Assembly: GCA_018873245.2 (NCBI GenBank)
Contig: JAEMBT020000008.1
Coordinates: 15,872,090 to 15,936,089, forward strand
Length of the DNA: 64,000 bases
DNA from: Archegozetes longisetosus
Lineage: Eukaryota; Arthropoda; Arachnida; Sarcoptiformes; Trhypochthoniidae
Reading direction: 5' to 3'
In this document: piece by piece, positions 42,608 through 56,088 of the stretch
Layout: each line of letters opens with the position of its first letter
Position numbering within the stretch: position 1 is the first letter of the stretch
Notes under the pieces: model-generated
Told to the model about the DNA's origin: nothing
The model's input: the letters and a program-made list of their open reading frames with translations, nothing else
Databases searched by the model: none
Program-made: the position numbers and the translations under genes

Positions 42608-44677
42608 TATTAGTGAAATTACTGATGTTTCACTAATAGCTTTCCTAAATATCAATTTAACCAAATCAATAAATAGACTTAACAATAAAGATTAGAGACA
42701 TCAAAATTGTATACAAAATAGTGATTTTTGTTATTTAAGTCTTGTTTCGAAAACATTAGACAGAGTCTAAACATTGCAGAAATCACAGTCAATAAGTTAC
42801 AACTTAAAAGCGCATCATTTTCTAACTGAAAAGTCAATCTGTGCAGTTCTCATGGTTTTTTTTCATTCATCAGTTAGTAAGTCATTTGGATTGCATTGTA
42901 TTGAATTGTATGAATAATATGCGAAGCTATAGTTTATTGCGCTTAATCAACTTTTTCATATTTGACTCATGTATTCAAAATAAAGTATTACTTGTATTTG
43001 CACTTTTCAGTACCCGTTTGGACTGTTATTGATTTTAATCAGACAAAAGTCAATATTTATTTCAATATTGACTTCAAACTATTGAAGTGACTTAATTAGC
43101 TTCGTTTTATATCCTAAATACAATCGGTCATCAACAAATAATGAGTCGACTCAACTGAAAAGCAGTGATGGAATCTTTTTTAAGGTCACTTTAGATTATA
43201 TTTTAATTTGATATGATTCAGTACAAAAAAGATAAACGAAAGTTTGTGAACAACGAAAATATCCTCGTAGTAAAAGTTGAGAGCAATGCTTTAGAGCCGT
43301 TCAGTGGCAACCCATTCAACGGAAGCCATTTAAGTGACGCAAAATTTAGTAAGGACTCCGTCCAAAAATCAAATGAATTCGTGTGGCACCAAATTCATTT
43401 TAGGCAATCACTTAATTATGACTGATTTGTTAGTCGCTACCAAATATTTAGGCATCCTTTAACTTTGTCGCTATATTAACAAAGTTTTCACTTTTTATCA
43501 TTGAAAGCACAACATATTACGCAAAGTCTGGTCTTAATAATCATTAAGATTGCAATGAAAGAGACTCGATGCAAAAGTAAACTTCGATGGACTCTATGTG
43601 AGCATCATTATGAATCATGTGAATCATTAAATCTATTATAAATTTGCGTAAAACAACTCAATTGAATTAATGTTCGATTAGTAAAAATGATTGAATAATC
43701 ATTAGAATGAGTAAATTGAAGTTTGTTCAAACATTCAAAATGATTACTGATTCAAGCTTTCAATTTGCTATTCACTTAAATAGTTTGACAAATTAGTTCT
43801 TTTAAGTTATTAACGGTATGGAAAATATTGAGCAATTCAATTAAGATGTATTTCAGTTTTAGCTCAAATAGTAGTCAATTCATAGATAAATGAAACGAAA
43901 GTTTATTCCTTTTCAAACTAAACAATTGTTTTATTCTTACAAATATTAGAATTGAATTGAATGTGAACTAACCTTTTGTTAAGTTTTAACTGAATGTAGT
44001 TTTGATTTAATTATATTTGGATTACGACTATACTTAGTAAGAAAATGAGCGCATTTTGGCTGTAATACATAGTAGATATAATAATAGCTGTCGTCTAATT
44101 CAATAATACAATAAATAGTTTAATTAGTTCCAAAAGTTTGAACTTTAGTCAAAAAAGCAAATCATCTCAGTTATAATTTGAAGGCATGCATCTCATTACT
44201 TCGTTTGCTCTCCATTTAAAAGTTTAGGTTAAAAAATAGAAACAAACTCTAAATTGATTTAAGCAAAGCTTTTAATTAGCCAACAATTATTGACTTAAAT
44301 TATATTTAGTTTAATTAACAATTTCAAATCAACTAAAGCAACAAAATTGATGAGTCATTTTAGATGTGATGCAATCAAACAAACCATTGGACTAAACGTG
44401 GTTCAAGTTTTCATAAACAAATAAGTCATTCATTCTCTCAGTTTTGGTACTTTTATAAACGTAGACTCAACCAAAATCAAGTATAGATTAGGTGTAAGTT
44501 TATTGTAAGAAATGACACATTTGTCTGTTTTTAGAAAATTGTTTAAATTGAATGTGAGTCACATTTTGAGTGAGAAATAAACAGTTGTTGTATTGTGCAA
44601 AGTGATTAGATAAGAAAGTATTCAAATTAGTTATACTTAATAACTAATAGAACTGATAAGTATCGTTTATATAACCG
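42608..44677. other. Intergenic region CNOT7-MTRR (divergent)
   Basis: 2.1 kb AT-rich spacer with the promoters of both genes. A 70-codon frame at 43213-43425 matches nothing I know. Confidence 0.5.
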
Positions 44678-46712
44678 ATGCGTAAACGAATCCTAATATT
44701 GTTTGGTTCAGAAACGGGTCAATCGGAGGCCATTTCGCTACAAATATATGAACAGTGTTTACATCAATTAGAAGTTCTTTTAGATAACTATAATATACTA
44801 ATCGATAGGTTCTGTTTAGATAAAACTGAACAAAGATTTTGTTTAGAAAGAGAAGAAACGGCTATATTTGTCGTGTCGACCACTGGTGAAGGGGAACCAC
44901 CACTCAATGCCCAAAAGTTTTACAGAAGAATAAGGAAGAGAACGCTAGCCAACAATTATTTGCAGAACTTGTCGTACGCTTTGTTAGCTTTGGGTGATTC
45001 AAATTACGAACGATTTGCTAATTTTGGTAGAGATCTAGACAGAAGACTACAACAATTAGGCGCAAAACAATTTTATAAGACTGGCTTTGGTGACGATGCA
45101 GTCGGTCTTGAGTTAGGGGTCGAGCCATGGATCCATGACTTATTTCCTGCTATTCTCAATCATTTTAACGCTTATTCAGCATTAAAAGTACCGATAATTG
45201 AAGTGAAAAAACTTTCTCTAACTGAGAGACAAATGGCTCTAAAGGATGACTGTTTAGTAATGCATTCAAATGACTCATTGAGTCAATTGAGTTGTTTGAC
45301 TCTTCCTCTAATTTCTAGTAAATTTAATAATTTTAAAATTGAAATTCATGAAACGCTTCCTGAAGAATATGACAAATCTTACGATTCGAAACAGTTTCAT
45401 TTCAATAAGCTTCCAGTCATGGACTCAGAAATACTCGATTCTTCTATCGTCCAAATTAGAGAATTAACTAGTAGTAAAGACGATAGTGATCTTGATGTTA
45501 TAGATAAGAAGATAATACTCGAAGCTACAATTCAAATCGAAGCTAACCATTATCTTCTATACGAAGCAGGAGATTCATTCGGTTTCATAACTGGGAACAG
45601 TGACGAAGAAGTCGATGCAATGCTATCGTGTTTAAAACTTTCTAATAAACGTGATTTCTATTGCGAAATATTTACTCCAGAATTATTTCCACACTTGCCA
45701 AAGATTTGTCAAATTTTTGATTTAGTTAAATATTATGTAGAAATACGTTCAGTTCCAAAGAAGGCTTGTTTAAGACATTTCGCTGAATTTTGTACAAATG
45801 AATTACATAAGAGGAGACTTTTGGAATTGAGTAGTCGTGAAGGTGCTGATGATTACAATAGATTCATTCGAAACGATTCGTTTAGCGTTTTGGACCTGTT
45901 GAAAGTGTTTGATTCGTGCAAACCATCTTTAGATGTCTTATTAGCAAACGTTCCTTGTTTTGCACCGCGTTATTATAGTGTTGTAAACGCACCAAATATT
46001 GAGAACAGAAATCAATTTAAAATAGCTTTTTCTGTAATCAATTTAGAGCAAAAAGAATCTTCGTAGTGGATCTCAACTCCACGGCGTTTTCACAGGATCT
46101 ATGTATCGGCTTTTCAAGCAACAAAATGACGAAGAGGTCTCTAACTCATTGGCAAAACTAAGTCTTGATTCAAATATGAAATCAAGTAAAATATTTAAGA
46201 GAAAGAACCCACATTTCAAGCTTCCACCGTCTGCAAGTGTACCATTGATTCTGATCGGACCTGGAACTGGTGTCGCGCCTTTTATTGGATTTCTGGAGCA
46301 AAGAAAGATAATGAAAAGTCGTTCTGCGCTTCCGATCGGTGAGACGTGGCTTTTCTATGGCTGCAGAAATTCAAAACTCGACTATATCTATGAGAAAGAA
46401 ATGAAGCAATTTTTAAGCGATAATATTCTAAGTCAATTATGTGTTTGCTTTTCACGTGAAACTACTGATGAAGCGTGTCCCAAATATGTTCAAGACTTGA
46501 TGATAAATAATTCAAATTCAATCTACAAACTAATTGATGCCAAGAAAGCTATGGTTTATGTTTGCGGAGATATGAAAATGATGTCGATTGATGTGTTCAA
46601 TGCATTTGTCAAAATTGTTGAACAATGTGGTCAAAAAAATCATGAGAATGCTGTTAAGTATATAAGAGATATGCAGTCGGATAAACGATATTTGCAAGAT
46701 ATTTGGCTTTAA
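44678..46712 (+). CDS. MTRR: Methionine synthase reductase, intronless, one frame break
   Basis: Diflavin reductase that reactivates cob(II)alamin methionine synthase using NADPH. The flavodoxin/FMN domain comes first (FGSETGQSEA, VSTTGEGEPP, ALGDSNYERF), with the MTRR-specific VGLELGVEPWI that separates it from NDOR1 and P450 reductase. The FAD domain has PRYYSVVNAP, the NADPH domain GPGTGVAPFIGF, YVCGDMKMM and terminal RYLQDIWL. Length is about 677 aa (human 698). The first frame stops at 46064-46066. Reading the A5 run (46051-46055 in GAGCAAAAAGAATC) with one base fewer, or two more, continues as NLRSGSQLHGVFTGSM into the second frame, matching the family FAD motif VCTG. Both halves are conserved, so this is one gene with a one-base disruption, more likely error or recent allele than old pseudogene. 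Confidence 0.92.
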
Positions 46713-47148
46713 CGCATTCCTTCCCACGATCAATTCAGTGTTTTCGACAAGAGCTGTAATCTTTACAGTTATATTAAACTAGTTTTATAATGAACTAATG
46801 AATTGCTCTGATTTTTGTTAAACTTGAATCATATAAAAAACTAATTACAATTATCTCAGAATAAAATTTAATTGAATAAAGTTTTTGAAGAAAATTTTAG
46901 TTGAAATTTGTACAATTTAAAAGTCATGACTTCAATCGAAGAACTTTTATGGCTTGAAAGCTTCCAATTCTTTTAGCTGATTCAAAAGTTTTTCAAACTT
47001 TATTATATAACAAGTGACGACATCTATTATTGACAATGTGCTAAATGTACCTATTGTTAATAGGACGAAAGCATAGTGTTTTATTTAGGTTTTCGTCAAT
47101 CCAATCATTTTGAATTAATTAATAAGAAAATTTGACTAATACAAAATA
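46713..47148. other. MTRR-SF3A3 spacer
   Basis: 436 bp with a candidate MTRR poly(A) signal AATAAA at 46860-46865 and the SF3A3 promoter. Nothing else seen. Confidence 0.55.
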
Positions 47149-49112
47149 ATGGAACCGATATTAGAACAACAGAGAAGATATCACGAAGAAAGAGAACGCA
47201 TTGAAGACGCTATGGTTAAGGAAAATATGGCCAAAAAGAGTTCGGTTAGAATCACATTTGAATCAATTTAGCAATAACTGAAGTAATTCAAATTAATTTC
47301 TTATTTAATTGTATTAATTAGAATAGGGATCAAATCAATTCTGACCATAGATTGCGTTTTTTGCTCGATGTAAGTCTAATTGTTATCTAATTTGTTTTAT
47401 AACTTATTTAATGCTGGCTTTAGTTTTGATGATAATGTCATTTTCTTAAAAATATCGAAATTTTTCTATTATTTTCGATATTTATGTTTGACTAACATGG
47501 AATTCAACTTTAATATTTATTTGATTTTCAACTAATAAAGCGATACATCGAATGTACCGACAATTTGAGAGAACTCTATGAGGACAAAGACGGTTCACGA
47601 AAGGCTGAGATCGACTCCATGTCCGGTCCCAACGAATTCTCGGAATTTTACTCGAGATTGAAAAGTATAAAAGAGTTTTATAAGAAACATCCGAATGAAA
47701 TAAGTGTTCCGATGTCTCTGGAGTTCGAAGAGTTTGCCAAATTGAGAGATAATCCAAACGAAATCAATTTGGTTGATTTCACTGATGAAGAGGGATATGG
47801 AAAGTTTCTGGACCTCAATCAATGCTTCGACAAATATATTAATTTGAAAGGAACCGAAAAAGTCGACTATTTAACTTATTTGTCAACTTTTGATCAACTT
47901 TATGAAATACCTAAGGAAAAAAAATTGAGCGGAGATTATATTAAATATTTGGAATCACTTCTAGAGTATTTACAGGACTACTGTGGAAGAGTTAAACCAC
48001 TTCTTTCTCTTAACGATGTAAGTCTTCAATATTTGATTTAATTACAAAAATGTCTTTAATCAATGAACGTTTTTGAATTCTAGCTCATCGAGAAAGTGAT
48101 AGCTGATTTTGAGAAGCAATGGGAAGCCGGAACTTTTCCGGGTTGGCCTGTAAGTCGTTTACCCTATTCCAATCAATTTGACTCAATTCAATTCACATTA
48201 AACTTCTTTTTCAAATTTTAATATGACAGAAAGAAACTGGTAGTGCTTTAGCCCATTCTGGAGCACATCTTGATTTATCAGCATTTACTTCTTGGGAAGA
48301 ATTGGCTTCGTTGGGATTAGATCGACTCAAATCAGCTCTAATTGCACTAGGGCTCAAATGCGGAGGGTTTGTGTTATTAAGTTTTGAATATTTTATTGAA
48401 ATCGGTCTCTAATTCGTATTGAACTTTTAGAACATTAGAAGAACGCGCACAACGTCTATGGGCCACTAAAGGAAAGAAAATTGAAGAAATCGATCCATCA
48501 TGCTTTGCAAAATCAAAGCGTGGAAAAGCCGGCAAAATAAAAGACGTCGGAAAACAAAAGGAAATCGCAATACTTGAGGCACAAGTGTATCGCCTGACTG
48601 AAATATTGTCAGAACAAAGACAGGCCACTAAAGAGAATGTTCAGCGTAAACAAGCGCGAACTGCAGGTGAAAGAGAAGAATCAGACGAAGAGGTTTCTGA
48701 ATCAGAGTCGGAAGAAGAACAAGAAACTGATGTAATATACAATCCTAAGAACTTGCCACTGGGATGGGATGGAAAGCCTATTCCCTACTGGCTCTATAAG
48801 TTGCACGGACTCAACATTACGTATACGTGTGAGATATGTGGAAACGCAACATATAAGGGACCAAAAGCTTTTCAGAGACATTTTGCCGAATGGCGTCACG
48901 CGCACGGAATGAGATGTCTGGGAATACCAAATACGGCTCATTTCGCTAACGTTACACAAATCGAAGACGCGCTAGCGCTTTGGCAAAAGCTTAAGGATGA
49001 GAAACATAAAGAAAAGTTTCAACCAGCAAATGAAGAAGAATATGAAGACACTCAGGGCAATGTCGTTAACAAAAAGACGTATGAAGATCTTAAGAGACAA
49101 GGATTGCTATGA
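47149..49112 (+). CDS. SF3A3: Splicing factor 3A subunit 3 (SF3a60), 6 exons
   Basis: Exons 47149-47244, 47322-47369, 47541-48017, 48084-48149, 48230-48366 and 48431-49112 give exactly 501 aa, the same length as the human protein. The start [17 protein letters not shown], then [38 protein letters not shown] and GTFPGWPKETG follow in order. A SAP-like segment ([28 protein letters not shown]) lies around residues 285-320. A matrin-type C2H2 finger follows (CEICG ... [15 protein letters not shown]). The last residues [13 protein letters not shown] are family-identical. It belongs to the SF3a complex of the U2 snRNP, which contacts the branch-site region. Introns are 64-171 nt; the exon 2 acceptor is TTAG at 47318-47321, giving NRDQINSD. 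Confidence 0.97.
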
Positions 49113-49729
49113 ATTAATATCAAATCAAGCTTCATTTATTTGATGTAGTGTTTAGTAAATATATTATTTAAAAAACTTCAATTTTTAAAATCATTTATAA
49201 TTTTTATAAATATTTTCATTGAAACTAATACATTATCTGCTTAAACTTATTCATAATTGAGTTTTAAGATATCCATTAAAGATTGAATAAAAATTAGAGT
49301 TCTCAGAACCTGTACAACTTTTCTCGAATGCACACCTCCTGTTCATTTGTTATTATATGTTTGAAAAAATATTTAAGAGAATGTTTTTTGAGTTTTAAAC
49401 TACTTGTTTATGCCAGATAAATACTTCAGGAACTGAAGTAATCTAATAATAGGTATGCATGTGTTGCAGAAAAATTAAAAACAAGTTAATGATTGAGATA
49501 CATTAATGTATTGGGGTACTTGATGAAAAATTTCAGTTTGAGTAGCGCTACAGTCATTGGTTTTCTTAATGTTGGCCTCAATACTGAAGTTCTACCATAT
49601 AATTCAATACAGACTTTTGTAGAATTTTCTAGATTTGAAACAAATGAATGACGAAATAGTATAAAGGCTCAATCAAAACATTAAATTAGAAAAGTATAAA
49701 ACATCTGAACTAGTTATTTAATATACAAA
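49113..49729. other. SF3A3-EDRF1 spacer
   Basis: 617 bp AT-rich region with AATAAA at 49286-49291 (candidate SF3A3 poly(A) signal) and the EDRF1 promoter. Confidence 0.55.
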
Positions 49730-52700
49730 ATGCAATTTCCAAATTCAATTGAAAGTACGGATCCGATGTCGACTCCAATCAAATCAAATACTATAATAAA
49801 GTACGATTCAATAAATAGATCAAAATTTTTTCAATTATCGGAGAAGACAGACCTGAACACTCCTCCAGACAACTGGCTCTGCGGCCGGTTTGGAGATTAT
49901 AACTGGAGTTACCCGTTGCAGAAGAATAACTCGTCGATGCTGTCTTCATTCCGGATGGCTAACAATTTTCCTGAATATGTGGGAAGTGTTGATGTGATCG
50001 CAGACGCAGAAAATATTAAGAAATTATTATTAATGCCCTTCGATTCTTCACACATTTCACTAATGGTTCATAGAATTGGTAACACTTTACTATTAGATGA
50101 ATTCGATTTAGCAAATCAGCTCATCAAAAATGAAGAAAAGCAGTGGTCTTGGCTTAAGAAATTTATCGATGACATGATTGGTGTGTAATATATTATTATT
50201 TTGTTGATTAGATTTTTAGTTATTAATGAAATAATTGTTTAATTATCTTATAGTGAGAGACAACTCGAAGTCTTGTATAGCAAAAAAGCCGATCACTCGA
50301 TATGAACTTCAGAGCAAAAATATGTTGTGCAAGTTTTTGCATTACTCTATTGATCAAAATGAGAGTGAAAATATGTCTTCAAATGATGACAGCTTTTCGT
50401 TATCCCCAAAAAGGAATTCGACATCAGATAATGATAACAGTAACAGTGAAGAAAATGATAACAAAGAGTTCTATTTTAGTCATTACAATAAAGAGAGTCA
50501 TGTCTCCGGATTCATTGAACAACAGTTAGATTGCATTGAAAGAAATTCAGGCTCTCATTTCAGTGGTTTTTTGCGCAACGCTTTGTGGACTTTCGAAGAC
50601 ATCCGAATGCTGGTCTCTTCAAATATGCCGATCTTTGGTGACGCTAATCATCCAGCAGTTAGTCTGAGATTAGTAGATATGAAACGGCCGATCAATGTGT
50701 TAACCGGTCTGGACTATTGGTTGGATAACTTGATGTGTTCTGTGCCTGAAGTTGTCATGTGTTACCATTTGGATGGAATCGTTCAAAAATATGGTAAACC
50801 ATTTAGATTTTAGTTAATTGATCAAAAGGTTACTTATATTAAATTTTGATCTTTAGAGTTGATCAAAACTGAAGAAATTCCTCACTTTTCTTCAAACAAA
50901 AATTCGCATTTCTCACCAAAAGTCATACGAAATATCGCACAAAACATTCTATCATTTCTTAAATCCAAAGCCACAAAATCTGGTCATACGTATTGGCTCT
51001 TCAAAGGTAAACACGACGATGTCGTCAAACTGTATGATTTAACCACTTTATGTGCCGATTATATGGAGGAAGACGATACCAATCCGTTTGCGATTCCAGT
51101 GGCAATGCTTTTATATAGAGTGGCGAAGAATATGCGCGATTCTAATAAATCACATTCACCTGCAATCAATTGCAAAATTCACAAATTACTGACTAATTGT
51201 TTATCACTACTCGATCCTAAAAAGCATTTTCAAATCGTTTCATCTGCTAATTATTTACTCTCTGACGTTTATGTGCCAAATGATATCGACCCGACTCTAT
51301 TGCCATTGAAGGATAAAAATAGTGAGACAGAAGACGAAGAATTTGACGACTTTGATGAAATAGATGATGAAAGTTCACCACCAAGTAATGATTCAGGCGA
51401 TGAGTATAGTTGTCCGACTTTAGAGGTCAAGAATCTAAGTTATCCTAATTACTATACAAGTCAGAAATATGACAAACAAAAAAGATCCAAACAAAAGAAT
51501 ATATTTCTCGAAGAAAATGGAATGGATTGGAACGCAAAATGTGATAACGCTTTGAAACATATCGTTGAAGGACTCAAGACTTTGTTCTTAACAAACGATC
51601 AGAAACAAGAAGAAACTGTTCATCAAAATTCAAAAGTTGAATCACAGAAAATGGCAAATCCTTATGAAGCGATTCCTTTGCACTATTCATCTTTAGATCC
51701 AAATAATGATAAATCAGAAGATGAGTCGAAAGCAGGAAAAGAGGTGACTCCATCAATACCAGTCGAACAAATTCCTGATTGGAAAACTTGTCTCGAAGTG
51801 TGTCTTTTGCAAAAAGGAGCTCAAGTTTACTGCATATTAGCCGAATTGTCGAACACTAAACCTAACTGTTTGAAGGCTTTAAAATACACAAGAATGGGAA
51901 TTATGTGCTATGAAATTGCGCTGATTATTATGCAAAAGAGTGGTCAACGCGGTTATCTTAAGGAACCGCTCGCTTGTTTACTAGCCTTATGCGGTGATAT
52001 TCACGTTAAGATTTTGAATTCTGCAAAGTGTAATGATGTATATAGTGATGATTGCGACAGCAGTGGCTCTAATGATTCATATTATTCAGAACTGACTGAA
52101 CTTCTTGAAAAGTTATGCGAATCACAGTTAAAAGAAGAATACTGTTGGGCTTATAGTCCAGTGATTAGTGGCGAAAATAGTATTGAGGAAAGACTTAAAT
52201 TGTGTTATCGCTGTTATGAGGAAGCGTTGTTTCAGTTGAAAGATACGAAACAATCAAATAGTTTGAACAATAGTTTGAAAACAGAAAACAATTTATTTGA
52301 CAGACTTAACAAGAGATTAGGATATATTTCTAACGAACTGGCAAACTACTATATGGCTCAATCGTTAGAACATTTTAATAAAACTGATTCACTCAATCAA
52401 GCTGAAGTGAATAAATTTGATTCTCTGACAAAGAAAAGTCTGTCTTACTTTGAGAGTGCAGTTGAGTTATTTAGAAAGGTTGGCGACAAAGAAAATACAT
52501 CATTAATGCTCTCGAATACCGGTCGTTTGATGCGAACCTGCGCTCATATATTCGCTCCTCATTTCAGGGAAAGTAATTCCTCGAATGAGTTTTCTTCGAA
52601 AGAGAAACATTTTTACACTAAAGCCATTGAATACTATAATTTGGCGCTCAAAGAACTTGGAGATGAAGGTGAAACTTACTTTACGGTTGCTTGGGATAAC

Positions 52701-53495
52701 ATTAACTGGGAATTGTGTACAACTCTCTATACAATTGGTTGCTTAATGCAGGAGTTCGCTCCACTTTCGACCTCTGCTTTTGAAGTGATTGAAAGCGAAA
52801 TCTCAAAATATTTCAATCAGGCTCTAAGTATTTGTAAAAACGCTGAAAAACGTGACACTTCTAGGCTTGTTTTATATCAATACAGAACTGCAACTATAAA
52901 TCATAGATTAGCTTCACTTTATCACAATTCTTATAGGAATATGGTATGAATTTTATTCAATTTTGATGTACATTAATTTGAGTCTTACGAGAGTATTCAT
53001 TTTTCTTAGAGTGAACAAAGCGAAAGAAGAAAAAAAGTCTATAACTCAGCGAGTCATTATTACGAAGAGTCTCGTTCGATGTTTAAACAACTGAATAATA
53101 AGATAGAATTTGTTCGAGTCACTTTAGAACAAATAGGATTACATGAACGCAATTTGACTCAACTGAATGGGTTTAGTTCTAAAATTAAAGCACTTCACAA
53201 CATAATTCATATAATGTTAACGATTAGTGATATAGACTTTCGTGACTGTGAAACTAATGAAGAGAAATTGGAGATCGAAAGTTTACTCGAATTATATGAA
53301 GCCAGAATGAGCTTTTGTGTCAAAGGGATTATCAAATGCCTGTCAACTAAAGCAACAAAAAATAAAGATTTGATTAAAAGCTGGAAAACTATCGATGAGT
53401 TCATATCGAAAAATATCTCCTCTAAAGAAGTGTCTATTTATAAGAGAGTAGAAAATATTTGTAATAAGTTGCAATCTTCTAATCTGTTAAATTGA
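49730..53495 (+). CDS. EDRF1: Erythroid differentiation-related factor 1 homologue, 4 exons
   Basis: Exons 49730-50180, 50254-50793, 50857-52943 and 53010-53495, introns 63-73 nt; 1187 aa (human 1238). Conserved family segments include the KKLLLMPF region, SLMVHRIGNTLLLDEFD, GFLRNALWTFEDIRMLVSSNMPIFG, PINVLTGLDYWLDNLMCSVPE, YELIKTEEIP, GHTYWLFKG and VKLYDLTTLC. The second half is helical and TPR-like, with acidic low-complexity inserts. EDRF1 was named from human erythroid work; its role in invertebrates is not established, but its wide conservation suggests a general function. No frame break. Confidence 0.93.
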
Positions 53496-53986
53496 AAAGT
53501 AATGAGCTTGTTTATTAACTAATTCAGATTCAAAACTGCAATCTTTTGCCTTAATTTTTCTAACTTACAAAATTGATCTTTAGATTGAATCAAATTATAC
53601 TGATTTTATTTGGAAATAATACTACTGTAACTATGCGCAACATATTTAGCCAAAGTTTCAATGGATGCAAGTCATTAACAGTTGAATGCCTATGCACTCG
53701 TTTTAAATCTGATGACTTTTCATAAGTCACTAAAGTAATAATATAAATCATGATATATTTAGTCCTCATAACTTGTTTTATACTGTATGTAAGCTATAAA
53801 TACAATTTAATTTAAGTAAATAAAATAAACGAAATTTTTTCATTTTGCTTCATTTAAATTAGAGGAATGCTTTTATTTTAGCGTCTCAATATAAGCCGTT
53901 TGAATGATTGATTGTATAGAATAGATTAAACTTATTTTAAAGTAAGTGCTGGGCATTTTAAAAGTTGAGATTGATGTAGAAGTAAG
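53496..53986. other. Convergent spacer EDRF1/serine protease
   Basis: 491 bp with 3' UTRs of both genes; candidate EDRF1 poly(A) signal AATAAA at 53819-53824. Confidence 0.55.
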
Positions 53987-54958
53987 TCAGTTGTAGTCAC
54001 ATCTGTTTACAAGAGGTTTTCTATTAGTGCTCGATGAGTACGTGTTCTTTCGAATCCAATTGCTATAAGCGGCTACTTTCGTGTAGACACCCGGATAACC
54101 AGGAGTTCCGCAGCCTTCGCCCCAAGAAGTTATTCCAATTTGTACGAAACCATTACTGTATAAATCAGTTGAGATCTTGCACTGAAGCGGACCACCAGAA
54201 TCTCCGGCACATGTGTCATAAAGACCTGAAGGACTTCCCGCGCATATCATTCCTTCAGAGATAACGCTTGTATTGTATGACTCGATACAAAAGCTTCTAT
54301 TATAAGTGATAAGTTCGACCTGTTGCAAGATATTGGATGCTTTCTCTAAATAGTCACAGAAGCATTTCGTTCAATATAATTGAAAAGTTTTGTTGAATAA
54401 GCTACATACCAAATTTAGTTTTACCCCAACCGGTTGCTATACAAGTTTGATTGACCATATCTGTATCGGGAAACGCAAGATCCACGGCCTTTAAATGTTT
54501 GTGCTCTCCACTCAAATCAAGTCTTTTCGATAGCTTAATGAGTGCGATGTCATTATCCCATTCGCCTTTTACTTTCTTCAAATATCTTGGATGTAATATC
54601 ATCTGTAAATTGGATTGATTAAAGTATAATAAAAAAGTTTTGATTAAAGCTTTCGAACCTTTGAGACGTTCATGTAAACTTCTGACCCTTCTTTGACTTC
54701 TGTGTTATGCTCTCCCAGTATTACACGATACAGATCAGGATTTGTTTCTCTTTCCAAACAATGAGCTGCAGTTAAGATCCAGTTCTCATTAATAATAGTT
54801 GCGCCGCACTTGAACTCATTTCTTAACTGAATTAATGCCATCCATGGCCACGAAAGATACTTAGCATTGGTTCCGCCATATATTTTGACTTCTTGCTCGC
54901 AACTTATTATTGCAATGAAGTTTACTATTAATAGTAGTTCATACTTGTTGCGAATCAT
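53987..54958 (-). CDS. Secreted trypsin-like serine protease (S1A), 3 exons
   Basis: Minus-strand exons 54958-54659, 54602-54410 and 54345-53987, introns 56 and 64 nt; 283 aa. A hydrophobic signal (LLLIVNFIAIIS) precedes a very short propeptide and the activation site K|IYGG. The catalytic triad is intact: His in LTAAHC, Asp in DNDIALIKL, Ser in GDSGGPL. Asp six residues before that Ser (DTCAGDS) and the SWGEGCG ... PGVYT glycines predict cleavage after Lys/Arg. No clip domain or other module is attached, so this is a simple digestive- or secretory-type protease; the physiological substrate cannot be told. IYGG in place of the usual IVGG is a mild oddity. Confidence 0.93.
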
Positions 54959-55745
54959 CCGTTGCTTTCCGAATAGGTTTTAATTTGGTGTAATCGAATA
55001 ATCGGTTCACAGATACGTTCTATTAGTATGACAATTGTTTCAATTCAATTTCGACTTCAAAATTGTGCGTCTCATCAAATTATTTGCAAATTAAACTTTC
55101 AAAATTGAAACAGGTTTTTGACGTGATAGGAATTCAAATTTGCAATTAATTATTCATAACTTGGTTTATTAAGTAGTTTTTATTTTATTTTATAAAAGTT
55201 TATTCGTTATTAAGAAACAAGTTTTATCAATTTGTCAAAGGATAATATTGAATTGACTTAACTTTTCTTAAACTTTTATAGATTTTTTTGCGGCAAAAAC
55301 TGTTTTTTGAAACTTTTGTTAATTAAATGACAATCAATTGTTTATTGAGTGAGTGAATGCAATTTTATCACTATAGGGAAGCATAAAGTCATTTATTGCT
55401 TTGAATAAATTTCGAATGCTTTTGCACGAAGTTCGTCTATTTTTAATGTACACCTAATTCGGTTTGATACGAGATCATTTGATTTCAATTGATTAATAAA
55501 TAAGATTCGAGAATTTGAAATGTTAAACCACTTGAAAGATACCGCTTAAAAGTTAAGTTTAGAAGTTTTACTCGATAAGACCCAAGAAATTAACTTCAAA
55601 TAAACTTAAATATCGAGAAACTTGTGGGTGACATGATTATCTAATTAAGCTTCATTAAAATTTACTGAATCTATAAATAATATATTCCTAATTATAAGTT
55701 TGGAAATTAGTATTAACTGAGATTCAAAAATAGATACACTCAAAA

Positions 55746-55812
55746 TTCATTTTTGTGCACGCATTCCATTTCCGAAATCTGTGCACAAAAACGATTTGTA
55801 CACAAAAATGAA
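55746..55812. repeat. Compact inverted repeat (15-nt arms)
   Basis: TTCATTTTTGTGCAC (55746-55760) pairs with 55798-55812 with one mismatch. A third partial copy of the arm (GTGCACAAAAACG) lies in the loop. It could be a remnant of a small element. Confidence 0.6.
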
Positions 55813-56067
55813 AAGTATATGTTAAGAACTAGATTTTATTAATAAACGTAACAATTTAGAAAATGTGGGTTAATCTTTATCTACTGGATTATATTAATTG
55901 GTAAGAGTACTTTGCTTCATTTTATTAGAACTCATTATAACTTTCTTCTCGAGTTTTCCTTACATAGTCGCTATCATTACAATCATATAGTGAACTGAAG
56001 TAATGCTGCAACGATTCAATGTAAGATAGGGCTTGAGATCTTGTAGGAAACTCTTGTTTAGGTTATT

Positions 56068-56088
56068 TCTCTCTCTCTCTCTCTCTCT
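56068..56088. repeat. (TC)n microsatellite
   Basis: 21-nt TC tract in intergenic DNA. Confidence 0.9.

Noticed and set aside
43213-43425. 70-codon open frame upstream of MTRR
   Set aside because: Short, no family match and no neighbours to support it; chance frames of this size are common here.
44678-46712. Assignment of the diflavin reductase as NDOR1 or P450 reductase
   Set aside because: LELGVEPWI, RYLQDIWL and the absence of a membrane anchor fit MTRR better.
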